Part shown: positions 33,317 through 45,044 of the stretch, piece by piece | Layout: each line of letters opens with the position of its first letter | Numbering within the stretch: position 1 is the stretch's first letter | NCBI RefSeq assembly: GCF_000004195.4 | Contig: NC_030683.2 | Coordinates: 79,074,910 to 79,138,909, forward strand | Reading direction: 5' to 3' | DNA from: Xenopus tropicalis | Taxonomy: Eukaryota; Chordata; Amphibia; Anura; Pipidae | DNA: 64,000 nucleotides | Notes under the pieces: model-generated | The model's database searches: none | What the model was told of the DNA's origin: nothing | The model's input: the letters and a program-made list of their open reading frames with translations, nothing else | Program-made: the position numbers and the translations under genes

Positions 33317-33945
33317 AAACAGAAATGGTTTTATTGTTTAAGACAACTGAACCACACAGATAGGCAATAATATTCACAAATGCAGATGCAGAGCAGATGG
33401 GTTGGCAGGTTGGAATAAGGATGTACCACTGTGGAGAGTGGCTTGGGTAGTAAAGAATGTCCTTACCTCTAGTTGCCTGGATCCCACACAGCAGACCTGG
33501 ATCAGGGAGAACAATCTAAGCCTAATACCTTTGTCACTACTATGGTGCCTTCACTAAGGCAGTAGAGACTGTAAAGGAGAATAACTCCCTGCTATCTCTC
33601 CTGGTTGGAGCAAAGTAGCGACTCTTTGTATCTATTACTATCTCACTTTCCTAGAAAGTGCTATTACAAAAGATATCCCTTCCTAGAAAGTGCTATTACA
33701 AAAGATATCCCTTCCTAGAAAGTGCTATTACAAAAGACATCCTGTACTTACTAAATCCTCTTTCACATGGTCTTTGCTCCCTAAACCTTTTCAGAGGTAA
33801 TAATCCCACTGGAGCAGAACAGCTTTACTGGGGCCTTGTGAAACCCGGGCTCAGTAAACATCCAGATGCAGGCCAAAGAGAAAAATCCTCTGCTAAACAC
33901 TATATTACAGTGTGCAGGAAGTGATCATAAAGATGGATTCTTAAA
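33317..33945 (-). mobile_element. LTR-like fragment, antisense
   Basis: It begins with AACAGAAATGGTTTTATTGT, whose reverse complement carries an AATAAAACC signal. It shares TCACTTTCCTAGAAAGT and an overall layout with the antisense LTR at 13215-13849. It contains a 32-bp triplication (33650-33745). Termini and TSD are not seen. Confidence 0.4.
33650..33745 (+). repeat. 32-bp tandem triplication
   Basis: CCTAGAAAGTGCTATTACAA followed by AAGATATCCCTT is repeated at 33650, 33682 and 33714. The third copy diverges near its end. Confidence 0.9.
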
Positions 33946-35203
33946 GTAGTTGAAAATAATCCCTAACTAAAATCCTACTTTATCTATCTGCACGTGACTC
34001 TTTCTTCTTGGTTCCATATGGTTCTTGACAAAGGCATTTACATTTTCTGCTAGCTCTGAAAACTTAAACAGCAATATATCCACTCTTCTGAACTTGATAT
34101 TAACAAGGAAAAATTTGCAAGTAACAACAAATTTGCAAGTAGCAAGTAAAACTGATAGCGACACTTCTTGCTGGAAAATCTTCTAGCATATGTCTAGCAG
34201 AGGTACAGACCTTCCAAAAAGGTACATCTAAGACTGATCTTGGCAGGTGAACATACTTTTTCTTATTATATATATTAGTTTCTATATATTTTTTGTTGGA
34301 AACGGAAACAGAACCCAAAAGGAAGGAATATTTACACTTGCTGTGCTGGTTCTTTTTGGTTCAATCACATAGATTCTTTACTGGCTGTGGTGGCAGCGTG
34401 GAGGTCAACCCCACAAGTAAGTTACAGGCAGCCCTGGAGTGCAGTAGATACTTTCGCCCCAGTAAAAATCATTAATGTTTTACATGTGATACCTGTTTCC
34501 TACTTTCATTTCTGTTGAGGCTGACAGGATATGCCATTTATGTAATACCCATCCAGCAGCTCCGCTTGAGTGGGAAAAGTATAATGGCAGAAGTCTTAAC
34601 TTCTACAACTAGGGGTAAAAAATACTGTACCCCAGGTATAGAAATTTGGGTTTCTTTAACATGCTTCAACATTTCTGGTCTCATTGTAAGTATTTACTTG
34701 TGTACTACAGAGAATATGCCTGCTCTAGTTTATTGTAAACTAAATATGATACTCTAAATCAATGAATTAGTATTCATACAGTGATATATTTTAAGGGTTG
34801 GAAATTACATCCTTTCCGTTCCAGCATCAGGGCATAATTAAAAGACGAAAATAAAGAAGCAACAACTATGCCTTTATATATCTAACACAAGATGTGCCTT
34901 TATATATAAGACACAAGATGTACTCTATAAAAAGAGGACACTTCTGTCCCACCTATGTGATGTGCAAAGGTTTATACAGCTAGTTATAATTTAGTAATAT
35001 GCTTCTTAAAGGGGATGTAAACCTTCTCTTTACCTTACTCTCTTGTGCTTCCTTGCTCTCCAAATATACTTAGAGATCCAGTTCTCCAATGAGAATACCT
35101 ACTAGATATATGTAATCTAAAATATTGAGGTCAGTGGAAATACTTGCTTTCCAGTGATATCACACTATCAAATGTAGCACATCTGATAGTAGACATCTAG
35201 TAC
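33946..35203. other. No gene recognised
   Basis: A 44-nt stretch at about 34370-34413 is bounded by 'cacatag' and 'gtaagt' and could be a mini-exon, but it has no recognisable product. A T-rich stretch precedes it. Confidence 0.3.
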
Positions 35204-35205
35204 AG

Positions 35206-35531
35206 GTATCGGACCCCTTATCCGGAAACCCATTATCCAGAAAGTTCAGAATTACGGAAAGCCCATCTCCCATAGACTCCATTTTAATCAAATAATTAAC
35301 ATTTTTAAAAATAATTTCCTTTTTCTCTGTAATTATAAAACAGTACCTTGTACTTGATCTTACCTAAGATGTAATTAATCCTTATTGGGGGCAAAACAAT
35401 CCTATTGGGTTTAATTACTGTTTAAATAATGTGTTTAGCAGACTTTAGGTAGGAGATCTGAATTACGGAAAGATCCCTTATCTGGAAAACCCCAGGTCCT
35501 GAGCATTCTGGATAATGGGTCCCATACCTGT
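35206..35531. mobile_element. CAGGTATGGG-family MITE, both ends present
   Basis: It starts CAGGTATCGGACCCCTTATC and ends GATAATGGGTCCCATACCTG, with TA on both flanks. The interior has ATAGACTCCATTTTAATCAA and GTACTTGATCTTACCTAAGA. A TA target with CAG ends would fit a Tc1/mariner-derived MITE, but no transposase is available to decide. Confidence 0.75.
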
Positions 35532-36821
35532 ATATAATATAATCAGGCAGCTGCACTGAAAAATCCATAATAATAATTGCAGTTAATAAGCAAAAAAGGG
35601 GAATCCCTATCTTAAAAGAGCAGTATACCTCCTTTTTTGACAAGTTCAGTAAATTGGGCTTGTGCTGTTGTTGTAAGAAAAACAATGGCACCAGCACACA
35701 TGACTAACATGCTTGTTTCTGTGATGGTATAGAGATTTAGGTCTAAGAACATAGGTAGGATCATTGAGCTTCAGTAGGGGAGCCACCCCAAAAACAAAAT
35801 ACAAAGGACAACAAGATAACAGCAACATCTATTATGTAATTTTATTTAAAAAAAAAAGACAATAGGACTATGAGAACAGCACAAGCAAATTGTATGATAC
35901 ATCGTGCAAGCACAAACTGCACTGTACTCTCCCATTGTAGCAGGACGACAGGCATATTGCTAACTGGGATGATTCTAAATTATGCACCCCTGCCATACTG
36001 CTCTTGGGTAAAGGTTTCCATTGGGTTACCCGGTTTATGTGTTTCCCACTCTTCTGCATTGGTGTACGGCTGGCAACATAAGAACTCTACCTTAGGTCTT
36101 TAAGTATTTACTAACTTGCAGGAAAATTTGTGTATCTGGTGTGTGATCTTGATTACATTTTGCGCAAAACAATATACCTTAAAAACAGGTAGCACCTAAA
36201 AGATATGAAAGAATACAGTGGTATTTTTATGCCATTTAGTTTAAGGATTTATCCATTTCTTTCTTGTTTTTTAACTGTAAAACATTTAAATAAGTGCTTG
36301 AATTTTATTGCAATCACACCCAACACATATAATGCTCATTAAGCTTTTTCAGTTATAACATTAGTTCATATGGGAGAAACAAATTAAAGCTGCTGTAGTA
36401 CTACATTAAAATATGAGCTTGTAACATGGAGAAATTATATACCAGAAAGTTAATTACACATTGTGTGTGTAAACGGGATCAACTGAAAAGCAAAGGCTCG
36501 TCATGAAAGGGTAGGCACAATAACAGCATCCTTTAGAGCCCAATCTTTCTTAAGATTATAGTGCTATCTTGTGCCAGCTGTGCCTAAGTTAGTGTAAAGA
36601 GGGTAATTCTCTAAAAAAAAGTTCATGAATGCAAAATAATTATAAGATAGAAGGTGGCAGAGAGGAGTAACTAAGGAAGAGAAGTTTGTGAAGTGTGTGA
36701 CCCTGACAGGAATTTATTATGGACTGGAGAGGTAAAAGTCTCTGCAGGGTACTAGCATAGAAGTCAATATATGACATGATTACCTGACATCAGTGAATTA
36801 GAATTATTGATATGATGGGCC
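35532..36821. other. No gene recognised
   Basis: Overlapping small frames occur on both strands around 35870-36100 without domains. Otherwise AT-rich sequence. Confidence 0.35.
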
Positions 36822-37540
36822 ATATTAACTAAAGGGTGAAAGTAAAAATTTGGAGTAGTTTCCCCTCAACCAAGTTTTGGAGAATTTACTTTACAGTGAA
36901 GATTCTCATTGCTTTGGTGTAAATTCACTTCTCTTCTCCAGATGAAATGTCTCCAGTGAATATTCTCCAATTTAAAAACACAAGAAACAAATCCCACCAA
37001 GAGAATTTTTTTCCAGGTTCAGGCTGGTAAACTGCCATTCTTCATAGTGAAAATTCTCTAGAGAATTTTTTAAACTACAACTGAATGTGTAAGATATACT
37101 AGCGAATTTTCACAGAGAATTTACCCCAGGAGAAATTTCACCACATTTCACTTGAAAAAGTGGTTCATTTAAACCAATGAATCACTTTCATGTGTGTGCT
37201 AATGAGCTGGGGCTTAAAAGCTCCCTGCTTTTCCACTAGAGCCTTTTTGAGCTAAAGGTAGGTGCAATAGGCCTTAATACTCAGTCACATTGTTTTCTGG
37301 AGGACTTTATTTTAATTGCATCACAGACTCAAAGTCATTAGACAGTGTAGGACTCACGTACAATGAGGGGCCTTGACGTGGCACGTGAGCTTACATATTT
37401 TGGCCAAAGTGTGGTACTAACACCTCATTTTTTGTAAAAATTATTTTTAAAGGCAAACTAAGCGCTGGCAAACTTTCTTTCTCTAGAAGAGTAGAAGTGT
37501 TAGAAGAGGAGAAAGTTCACACTTTAGTAAATGTGCCCTG
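36822..37540. mobile_element. Harbinger-like MITE, GGGCCATATTAACTAAAGG
   Basis: The left end GGGCCATATTAACTAAAGGG is inverted at the right as CACTTTAGTAAATGTGCCC. The interior has many paired GAGAATTTTC/GAAAATTCTC motifs. It is non-coding. Confidence 0.6.
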
Positions 37541-38195
37541 AGGAGTAAGAAAAAGGCAGCATCTTAAATAACCCCAAGGCACTGGGCCTGAGAGGGGTGA
37601 TAGTAAGTTGTGACTATAATAGAGATTGATAGGATATTATGGGTGGTAGATGGAGAAATTGCTGACAATAAAGAAGAATCCCGAGTCAAGAGATCTGGAT
37701 TTAGATTTGGAGAAGTATAATAAATTTGTGTATGGTTAGTACAGAAAAAGCATAGGTAACCATATGGATTGGCTGAGAGAAGAAGAATACAAATAGTTTA
37801 CCAAGGGGACCTGAGAATGAGCGTCAAGAACACTTTCAAGAAGGAGTATAGGAGAAGAAGAAACACAAAAATCTGTTATGAGATGCAAAAACTTAATGAG
37901 CACAATTTTATGCCTCTTGGCGCTTTACACTTGTGACCAGGGTGTAAATGAGCCTTCAAATGTTTTAAAATGTATCTTTAATCACAGGGAAGTAGTAACA
38001 CAGAAGAGAGAGTGTTGGGGGGTGGTAGACAGGTAGGAGGAAGATATCATTAGTACTAATTTTTCAATGTCTTGAGTGAATAAAGGACACAGAGAGGGTG
38101 GGGAAAGGAAGATTAAGGAATTAAAAGTTGGGAAAATGTGTCTTAATAGTAAATTAATGAGAATACAAGCAAAGCTGTGAATTCAAGGCCAGGTT
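37541..38195. other. No gene recognised
   Basis: Purine-rich sequence with no exon or repeat terminus identified. Confidence 0.35.
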
Positions 38196-38725
38196 CAGTG
38201 GCAAAACTACCTATGGGGGGTCCCTGACCGCAGGTTCTGCTGTAATGTTGTTCCTCCCGGCAGGGCCGGAACTAGGGGTAGGCAGAAGAGGCAGCTGCCT
38301 AGGGCGCAACGATTGAGGGGCGCCAGGCAGGATCCTCTCCTGCCTACCCCTAGTGCTACTTTGTCATTGCCTCCGCTGCTTGTCATTAGCGGCGGAGGCA
38401 ATGACCGATGTAATTGCACCGCCCCCCCTTACTCCTCCTGTACTTTGCGCGCATGCGCCGTTCAGGGGGCGGGGAGGTGGGCGGAGTTGGCCGACCGGGT
38501 TGCCTAGGGCGCCCGGACGGCTTGGCCCGCCCCTGCCCCCCGGCCCCTTTTCTTCCTTTTTTTTAAAAGAGTGGTGCAGTGTGGGCCGGATAGTTTCGGT
38601 GCAGTGCAGGCCAGGAGGTTTGGCACAGTACGGGCCTGGAGGGGGGCAGAGGAGGGACTGTTTGCGACAGGCCCCTTCAAAAGATTTCCTTGTAGGGGAC
38701 CCGGCACAACTAAGTTACGCCACTG
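38196..38725. mobile_element. Outer hAT-like MITE (nested pair)
   Basis: The left end CAGTGGCAAAACTACCTATG and a right end reading AACTAAGTTACGCCACTG are inverted. The flanks GCCAGGTT and GCCGGGCA match at 5 of 8 positions, compatible with a decayed 8-bp TSD. It is interrupted by the MITE at 38261-38535. Confidence 0.6.
38261..38535. mobile_element. hAT-type MITE nested in another hAT
   Basis: It starts CAGGGCCGGAACTAGGGG and ends CTTGGCCCGCCCCTG. The flanks CCTCCCGG and CCCCCCGG form an 8-bp TSD with one change. It contains a TTGCCTCCGC...GCGGAGGCAA hairpin. GC-rich frames through it are not genes. Confidence 0.8.
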
Positions 38726-39166
38726 GCCGGGCATCCAAGCCCCCCATTTAAGTCTGGCCTGCAGACGCCAATGCTACACTATTTTTAGGAGTGCTCGAGT
38801 TAGGAGCAATCTACTTCAGATTAAAGATAGTGGCCCCATGGCCACAATGTCATGACATTCTGCCACAGCCGCATGACATCATTGCGTCTGTTGTGAAAAA
38901 TTAAAAATAATCAGACTTATAGGACCCGGGTTTAGTGCCCAAATATAGAATTTTTCTTGCAAGTTCCTGGGTACGCTCTAAATTACCTTTTCTGATTGAT
39001 CTTCTGGTTCCTGACCCTCCTGCATGATTCTGACATCTCTATTCGGTGCCTGAACTGACCTGTGCCTGGAATTCGACTTAGAGACTGTATAACCCTTTGG
39101 ATACCGTGTACTGGACTACCTGTTTTCCTGAATAAAAGCTTTCTTCTAGGTCCTAACTAAGCAGCC
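38726..39166. other. No gene recognised
   Basis: No exon, RNA gene or terminal repeats identified. An AATAAAAG string at 39131 has no associated transcript evidence. Confidence 0.35.
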
Positions 39167-39170
39167 TTAA

Positions 39171-39632
39171 AGGGGTGGTTCATCTTTCAGTTAACTTTTC
39201 AATATGTCATAGTATGGCCAATTCTAAGCAACTGTTCAATTGGTCTTCATTATGTATTTCTTATAGTTTTTAAACTATTTGCCTTCTTCTTCTGATTCTT
39301 TGCCACTTTCAAATGGGGGTCACTGACCCAGGCAGCCAAACAACAGTTGCTCTGTGAGGCTATCATTTCATTATTATTGTTACTCTTTATTACTTTTCTT
39401 TTTGTTTAGGTGCTCTCCTATAAATATATCAGTCTGTCATCCAAACCAATGCCTAGTTGCTAAGATAATTTGGACCCTAGCAACTAGATAACTGCTAAAA
39501 TTCCAAACTGGAGAGTTGCTAAACAAAAAGTGAAATAATTACAAAACTATAAATAAATAAATAAAATGAAGACCAATTGCAAATTGTCTCAGGATATTGC
39601 TCTCTACATCATACTAAAAGTGAACAACACCT
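39171..39632. mobile_element. T2-type MITE with TTAA target duplication
   Basis: It starts AGGGGTGGTTCATCTTTCAG and ends AGTGAACAACACCT, flanked by TTAA at 39167-39170 and 39633-39636. The interior has AATTGGTCTTCATTATGTAT and ACCCTAGCAACTAG. It matches the Xenopus T2 family (Kolobok superfamily) as I know it. It is non-coding. Confidence 0.85.
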
Positions 39633-39636
39633 TTAA

Positions 39637-40421
39637 CAACTCTGAACCTTGAGCTGGACTAGTTTGTTTATGATTAATAGTTGTCTAATGAAAAGAACTT
39701 GATGATTCAGAGAAAATAAAATAGAGTCTCTCGAATGCTTATATTCACTTGGATGTCAAAGGCAGTGGAGAAAATGTACAAAATATGTCTCCACCCATGA
39801 AGCGAAATGTTTCCTTTACCACCCTTTGCTGGTGGATTTCCAGCAACCGCTGTTACAGTTGAATTAATTTTCGAGAGAGTGTGATGAAAGTTGTTAGATG
39901 ACATGTCTAGTCCTACTGAGAATTCATGTTGTGCTCTGAATGTAGACGAAGAAAACATTTTTGTAGAAATGTTTCCGTGTACAGCCCAGATATATGTGAC
40001 TTGGAAAAGGAGTTATCTATAGATAACTGAACTTTATTATGCTACTCTGACCTTTGCCCTGTAAATATCTTGGACTCTTTCGATAAGTACATAGGTTAGT
40101 GCTTTTATAATGTATTTTTCCCCAAAGGTAGAAATGTCATATTTCCATCTACAAGAATACCAGAAGCATAATCATTCATAGCTGAAATCACTCGCAAGAA
40201 ACATGCATGGTATGTGGGAGTGCTCATCCACTGGGATTGAATTCTGAAATGTGCTCACGCTAAGATAAGGTTACCAGCCACTTGCTATGATTTGATTGTG
40301 TTCACAGACAAAATAAACCAAATTAAAGGGATATGTTTTTATTGACATTGTTTTTATTTACATATTTCTACTTGTGATGAATCGTAACTAGACATTAATG
40401 CAATCTGCTTTCTTCCTCTAG
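39637..40421. other. No gene recognised; intron candidate
   Basis: This sequence lies directly upstream of the candidate terminal exon at 40422. The last 20 bases (TGCTTTCTTCCTCTAG) form a good polypyrimidine tract and acceptor. A minus-strand frame (39707-39958) is not called. Confidence 0.35.
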
Positions 40422-40544
40422 GTGAAGCATGCAGTGCACAATAGCGGCAAGAAAAACTCTCTAATAAAGTCTCTGGAAAATGGCCCTGCTGAAAAGGTTG
40501 CTGACATCATTGATGCCTTGTATGCTAATACTTCCTTAGGATAA
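40422..40544 (+). CDS. Candidate 3'-terminal coding exon, unidentified
   Basis: After the acceptor TTCCTCTAG the + strand reads 40 codons to a TAA at 40542-40544. The peptide begins VKHAVHNSGKKNSLIKSLEN and ends VADIIDALYANTSLG. It is hydrophilic with an amphipathic helical C terminus, normal amino-acid composition and no low complexity. A strong splice acceptor plus a complex, stop-terminated frame suggests the last coding exon of a host gene on the + strand. I do not recognise the family. The TTAA-type satellite element begins 13 nt after the stop codon, so any 3' UTR is made of or interrupted by it. Alternatives are an old pseudogene exon or a chance frame. The overlapping minus-strand frame is a shadow. 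Confidence 0.45.
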   Translation: MKHAVHNSGKKNSLIKSLENGPAEKVADIIDALYANTSLG

Positions 40545-40557
40545 TAATCTATGGTAG

Positions 40558-42890
40558 TTAACCCTTTCACTGCCAGCCATTTTGGACAAAGTGGAACTTC
40601 TACTGCCAGTTTTGACAGTTTTTGAACATTTTGCATGTTTCACTTTTGGGGCCTTTCCTTTTCCTTGGGCCTTTTCCAGAATAGGTAGAACTGCCTGTCT
40701 ACTCTAAACTACCAAGTTTCCTAAAGTTATTGGTTTTAATCAAAATTTGTGAAATTTCTTAAAAATCGCTTCAAAGCTTCCAGTCTATAGTATCTTATCT
40801 CCCACATATCATTAGGTACCAAGAGATGAACGTAAATATGAACGCCAAGGGTCCACTGAACAGTTTGATGCCCAATATGTATAGGTTTACCTAAGTATGT
40901 GGCATGTAGGGGCCCCAATGTGAACATACCCCCATATGATCTGCCATTTCTGTCATTTCAGCTTCTGCAAAATCAACACATTTACATCATTTTGTGTGGG
41001 ATAAAGCTAGAAAAAAGTATGCTCACCCCAGAAAGCCATATATTTTTGGAAAGTAAACATTCCCCCAAATCTAAAATGGGTACCCATGTCTTTCTAGTCC
41101 AAAGTAGCAAGCTGCAAAGCTTTCCTGAAGTTGGCAATTTTGATGATATTTCTAAAAATCCTCTAAAAGCTTCCAGTTTGCATCATCTTATATCCCATGT
41201 ATCATTAGGTACCAAGATAAAACACCCTGAATTTGAACGCCAGGGGTCCAGTGAACAGTTTGATGCCCAATATGTTTAGGTTTACCTAAGTATGTGGCAT
41301 GTAGGGGCCCCAATGTGAACATACCCCCATATGATCTATCATTTCTGTCATTTCAGCTTCTGCAAAATCAACACATTTACATAATTGTATGCAGGATAAA
41401 GCTAGTAAAAAGTACGCTCACCCCAGAAAGTCATACATTTTTGGAAAGTACTCATTTCCCGAAATCTGAAATGGGTACCCATATCTTTCTACTCCAAAGT
41501 ACCAAGCCACAAAGGTTACCTAAGTTTGCCGATTTTTATGACATTTCCAAAAATCACCTCAAAACTTCCAATATGCAGCATCTTATTTTCTACAGGTCAT
41601 TAGGTACCAAGATAAAACACCCTAAATATGAACCCCAGAGGTCTACTGAACAGTTTGATGCCCACTGTACATAGGTTTATCAAAGCACATGGCACTTGGA
41701 GACCCCAAAATATACCTTGTGCACACAAATTTCATGGCTTACCTTACCTTACCTAATTCATAACCACAGGGCAGTTTTATGTGGGATAGAAATTGCAGAA
41801 ATGTAGGGTAACCCCTGAAAACCATATATTTCTGGAAAGTACACAATCTGACAAATCCAACATGGGTAAAGAGTCCTTTCTACACCACTAAATTTAGGAA
41901 AGCTTTGCAGATTGAGTTTCTATGACATTTCAGAAAATCGCCTAAAAATGTTGCAATTTGCCGCATTTATCTCACACAATTTCTTGCATACAAAGGCAAA
42001 TCACCCCAAATAGTAACACCAGAGGTCCACTGAACAGTTTGATGCCCTATATGCATAGATTTAACAAACTATGTGGTGTACAGGGGCACCCAAATAAAAA
42101 TAGTACATATGAATTTTTACATTTGACGCTCTGGCTTGTGCAATTTTTGCACCTGGTATGTGTATTATGTGCCATAAGACCCCCTAACAGTATGGAGACC
42201 CTAGAAAACCATACATTTTCCGAAAGTACACATTCTGACAGAACAAAAATGGGTAAATACATCTTTCTACTGCAAACTACCAAACTACAAAGCTATGCTA
42301 AACCGAACGGTTTTTATGACATTTCTGAATATGATCACAAAGCTTGCATTTTATCTCATTATGTACCCCCACAATTTGTAAGGTATCAACATAAAACACT
42401 CTAAATATGAATGCCAGGGGTCTTCTGAACAGTTTGATGCCCTATATGCATAGAGTTACCAAACTATGTGGCGTACAGGGGCACCCAAATAAAAATAGTG
42501 CATATGAATTTTCACAAATGACGCTCCGGCTCGTGCAGTTTTTGCACCCGGTATGTGTATTATGTGCCATAAGACCCCCTAACAGTATGGAGACCCTAGA
42601 AAACCATATATTTTCCAAAAATACACATTTTGACAAAACAAAAATGGGTAAATACATCTTTCTACTGCAAACTACCAAACTTCAAAGCTATGCTAAACAG
42701 AACGGTTTTTATAACATTTCTGAAAATCGTCACAAAGCTTGCATTTTGCCCCATTATGTAGCCCACATTTCATAACGTACCAACATAAAACACTCTAAAT
42801 ATGAACACCATGGGTCTACTGAACAGTTTGATGCCCTATACGCATAGATTTACCAAACTATGCGGTGTATAGAGGCACCCAAATTGAAAT
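40558..42890 (-). mobile_element. TTAA-type element with satellite array 2
   Basis: The left edge TTAACCCTTTCACTGCCAGC defines one terminus. The array runs in the orientation opposite to 18700-21070. Its first ~120 bp (CACTTTTGGGGCCTTTCC...) differ from array 1, and the right end merges into unannotated sequence at about 42890. Confidence 0.55.
40680..42890 (-). repeat. ~395-bp tandem satellite, array 2
   Basis: The anchor CAGTTTGATGCCC occurs at 40861, 41256, 41651, 42035, 42430 and 42824 (spacing 395, 395, 384, 395, 394). The first three units resemble array 1 closely; the last three form a divergent subfamily (GGTATGTGTATTATGTGCCA). Four long frames on the + strand (40899-41279, 41294-41674, 41958-42404, 42407-42775) correspond to the minus-strand frames of array 1. 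Confidence 0.92.
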
Positions 42891-44190
42891 ACAGCAGACA
42901 AAATGTCCATGTGCAAAAACAAGAAACAAAGAACAATGTAAAATGCAATAAAATTGCTAAAATCCCCCCCAAAAAACCCCTAAAATCAATAATGACATTA
43001 ATACAGCAATGCTGAACTTGGAAACACAAGTCCTTGCATCCCAGAATGACCATAGCCAAAGGTACTGATGGCAGGGTGCAAGTAACATGGTTACTTGTGC
43101 CAATAAATGACCCCATTGATTCTTAACAGCAGGAAATCTTAAATATAAAAAGCACTTTACGTAATACAAAAAAATATGTACTAATACTTTGTGTATTGTT
43201 CAGTTATTCAGGTTATTGGCATAACAGTTTGGCAGATCAAAATCTGCTCTGAATGGCATGCATGGCTACTATGCCAATCTTCTTGCAATATCAAAAATAA
43301 ATATTAGGAAGAAGTGTACTTGATCCTGTTGGAGCCATTAATAGATATTTATGTTATTATGTTATACTTCAAAACTTGACAGGTTGCAGTGAATATGTAA
43401 GAACAGTGCTCTATGCAACTAGAAAGCAAACCATTACTTAGCACTCCACCCTTTCTGCGTATTTCTGAATCATCTGTATTTCACCACATGGCAGTGAACA
43501 AGAACACCTGCTTCACCCCACTGATGAAAAATACGCAGTTAAACATTTTTGCTTTTATCTGGCACAGCAGTTATGAACAGGTTTGAACAGTATATGTAAT
43601 CAATAGATGTCAGCTTCAATCTACATCATACATTGAACCTGTCATTTTAGGTAAAGGTTTAGCATGAAATGCAACAGAATTCTAATTTTCTACCTCATAG
43701 TACATTTGTATTTTGTAGATGGTCAGCAAAATGATGGGTGAACTATTTATCCATCAAATGCTCATCTGACCACTGTATTAGAGATCTCTATGGTAATATG
43801 TTAGCTTTGAATTCAGCTCTTATTATTGGCACAAAGGGGCAAAATAAATGTCTCAGTGAGGAACAGAATAAATGGTAGGTCATGCAACAATCGGTAAGGG
43901 CCAAAGGGAAGCCCTGCAAATGGTTTGTGTCACTGGGTTATTGTGTGATTACATTTTTGACACAATGTTGTGTCTTGATGATTTCAGCATTGTGAGATTG
44001 CCCTGGTAACAATGAGCTGATGGGTATTGACTATGTTGCTGGCTAAACTTTCTTACAATGACTACTTGCTATTCAAGAATGAAGTTCTAATTGAAAAATG
44101 AAAAAATTAAGTATTTTTTTCTGTTTTTGTTTAGTTTGGTTGTCTCTTTGATTTATGTACATTTTTGGTTTCTAAGCGTTTGTAATACGC
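42891..44190. other. No gene recognised
   Basis: No exon, RNA gene or terminal repeats identified. The minus-strand frames near 42850-43170 lack domains. Confidence 0.35.
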
Positions 44191-44250
44191 ATGGTGTCCC
44201 TGATGAAAGTTCCAAATAGGAACTGAAACGTTGGACTGAATAAACCTCAA
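44191..44250 (+). ncRNA. Hammerhead-like ribozyme core
   Basis: CTGATGA (44200-44206) is followed by a perfect 6-bp stem-loop (AGTTCC 44208-44213, loop AAATA, GGAACT 44219-44224) and then GAAAC (44225-44229). CUGAUGA-stem II-GAAA is the conserved hammerhead core, and such motifs are common in Penelope-like and related retroelements of vertebrates. I could not identify convincing stems I and III or the cleavage site, so this may be a degenerate copy. Confidence 0.4.
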
Positions 44251-44382
44251 ATTTTATTTTCACTTGATCATTTTGTGTGCAAATTCCTGAGAGTGCTGTC
44301 ATTACTTGTGAAAATGTCTACTATATTTTTGCACTGGCACTCAGGAATTTTCTTATGGTAATGGTGTGCTGCTTATTGGTTG

Positions 44383-44389
<7 letters not shown>

Positions 44390-44451
<62 letters not shown>

Positions 44452-44462
44452 TATATATATAA
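44390..44462. repeat. (TA)n microsatellite
   Basis: A long TA tract followed by TTTATATATATTATATATAT. Its counterpart in copy 2 (46120-46222) is split by a 60-bp non-TA insertion. Confidence 0.95.
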
Positions 44463-44532
44463 ATATATCCCAAAAATACAGGTCATCCCATGAATCAATC
44501 AAAACTAATTGGGTGCACGTAGGTGAGTGGCT

Positions 44533-44992
44533 TGTATTATATACTATACACATTACCCCATCACTCTATTATATAGCTTCAAGAGAAAATTAAAAACCAA
44601 TTTTGCACACACTGAAAGAAAAATGTCTGCATTTAAGTGAAAAGAGACACGTTTAGTTACACGGTTTGTACAAAGTATGCATAAGCTAAGAAGGTATTTA
44701 TTCGCTTAATCACTGAATGGTTTCTTTGGAATAGGTCATGCCATATAAAGAGAAAAGCAGGTATGGTCTTTCTCCCCCCAAAGAAAATATATTCTCTTTT
44801 TTTGCTAGGTTAGGACTGATGCAAGGACACTGCCTCGACGGGGCGCGTCAGCTTATGCATACTTTGTACAAACCGTGTAACTAAACGTGTCTCTTTTCAC
44901 TAAAATGCAGACATTTTTCCTTCAGTGTGTGCAAAATTGTTTTTTAATTTTCTCGTGAAGCTATATAATGGAGTGCTGGGGTAATGTGTATA

Positions 44993-45000
<8 letters not shown>
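44533..45000. mobile_element. Palindromic MITE between TA tracts
   Basis: The left arm 44533-44689 (ATACTATACACATTACCCCA ... TGCATAAGCT) is inverted at 44849-45000, with a ~160-bp spacer ending in CGACGGGGCGCGTC. TA tracts on both sides suggest insertion into TA repeat. The copy in the duplicated block is at about 46272-46741. Confidence 0.75.

Positions 45001-45031
<31 letters not shown>
45000..45031. repeat. (TA)n microsatellite
   Basis: A pure TA tract ending in TGTATGTGTGTGTG just before the LTR start. Its counterpart is at 46755-46785. Confidence 0.95.
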
Positions 45032-45033
<2 letters not shown>

Positions 45034-45044
45034 ATGTGTGTGTG

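Noticed and set aside
34370..34413. 44-nt exon-like stretch between cacatag and gtaagt
   Set aside because: Too short to judge, with no recognisable peptide and no partner exon. Left unannotated.
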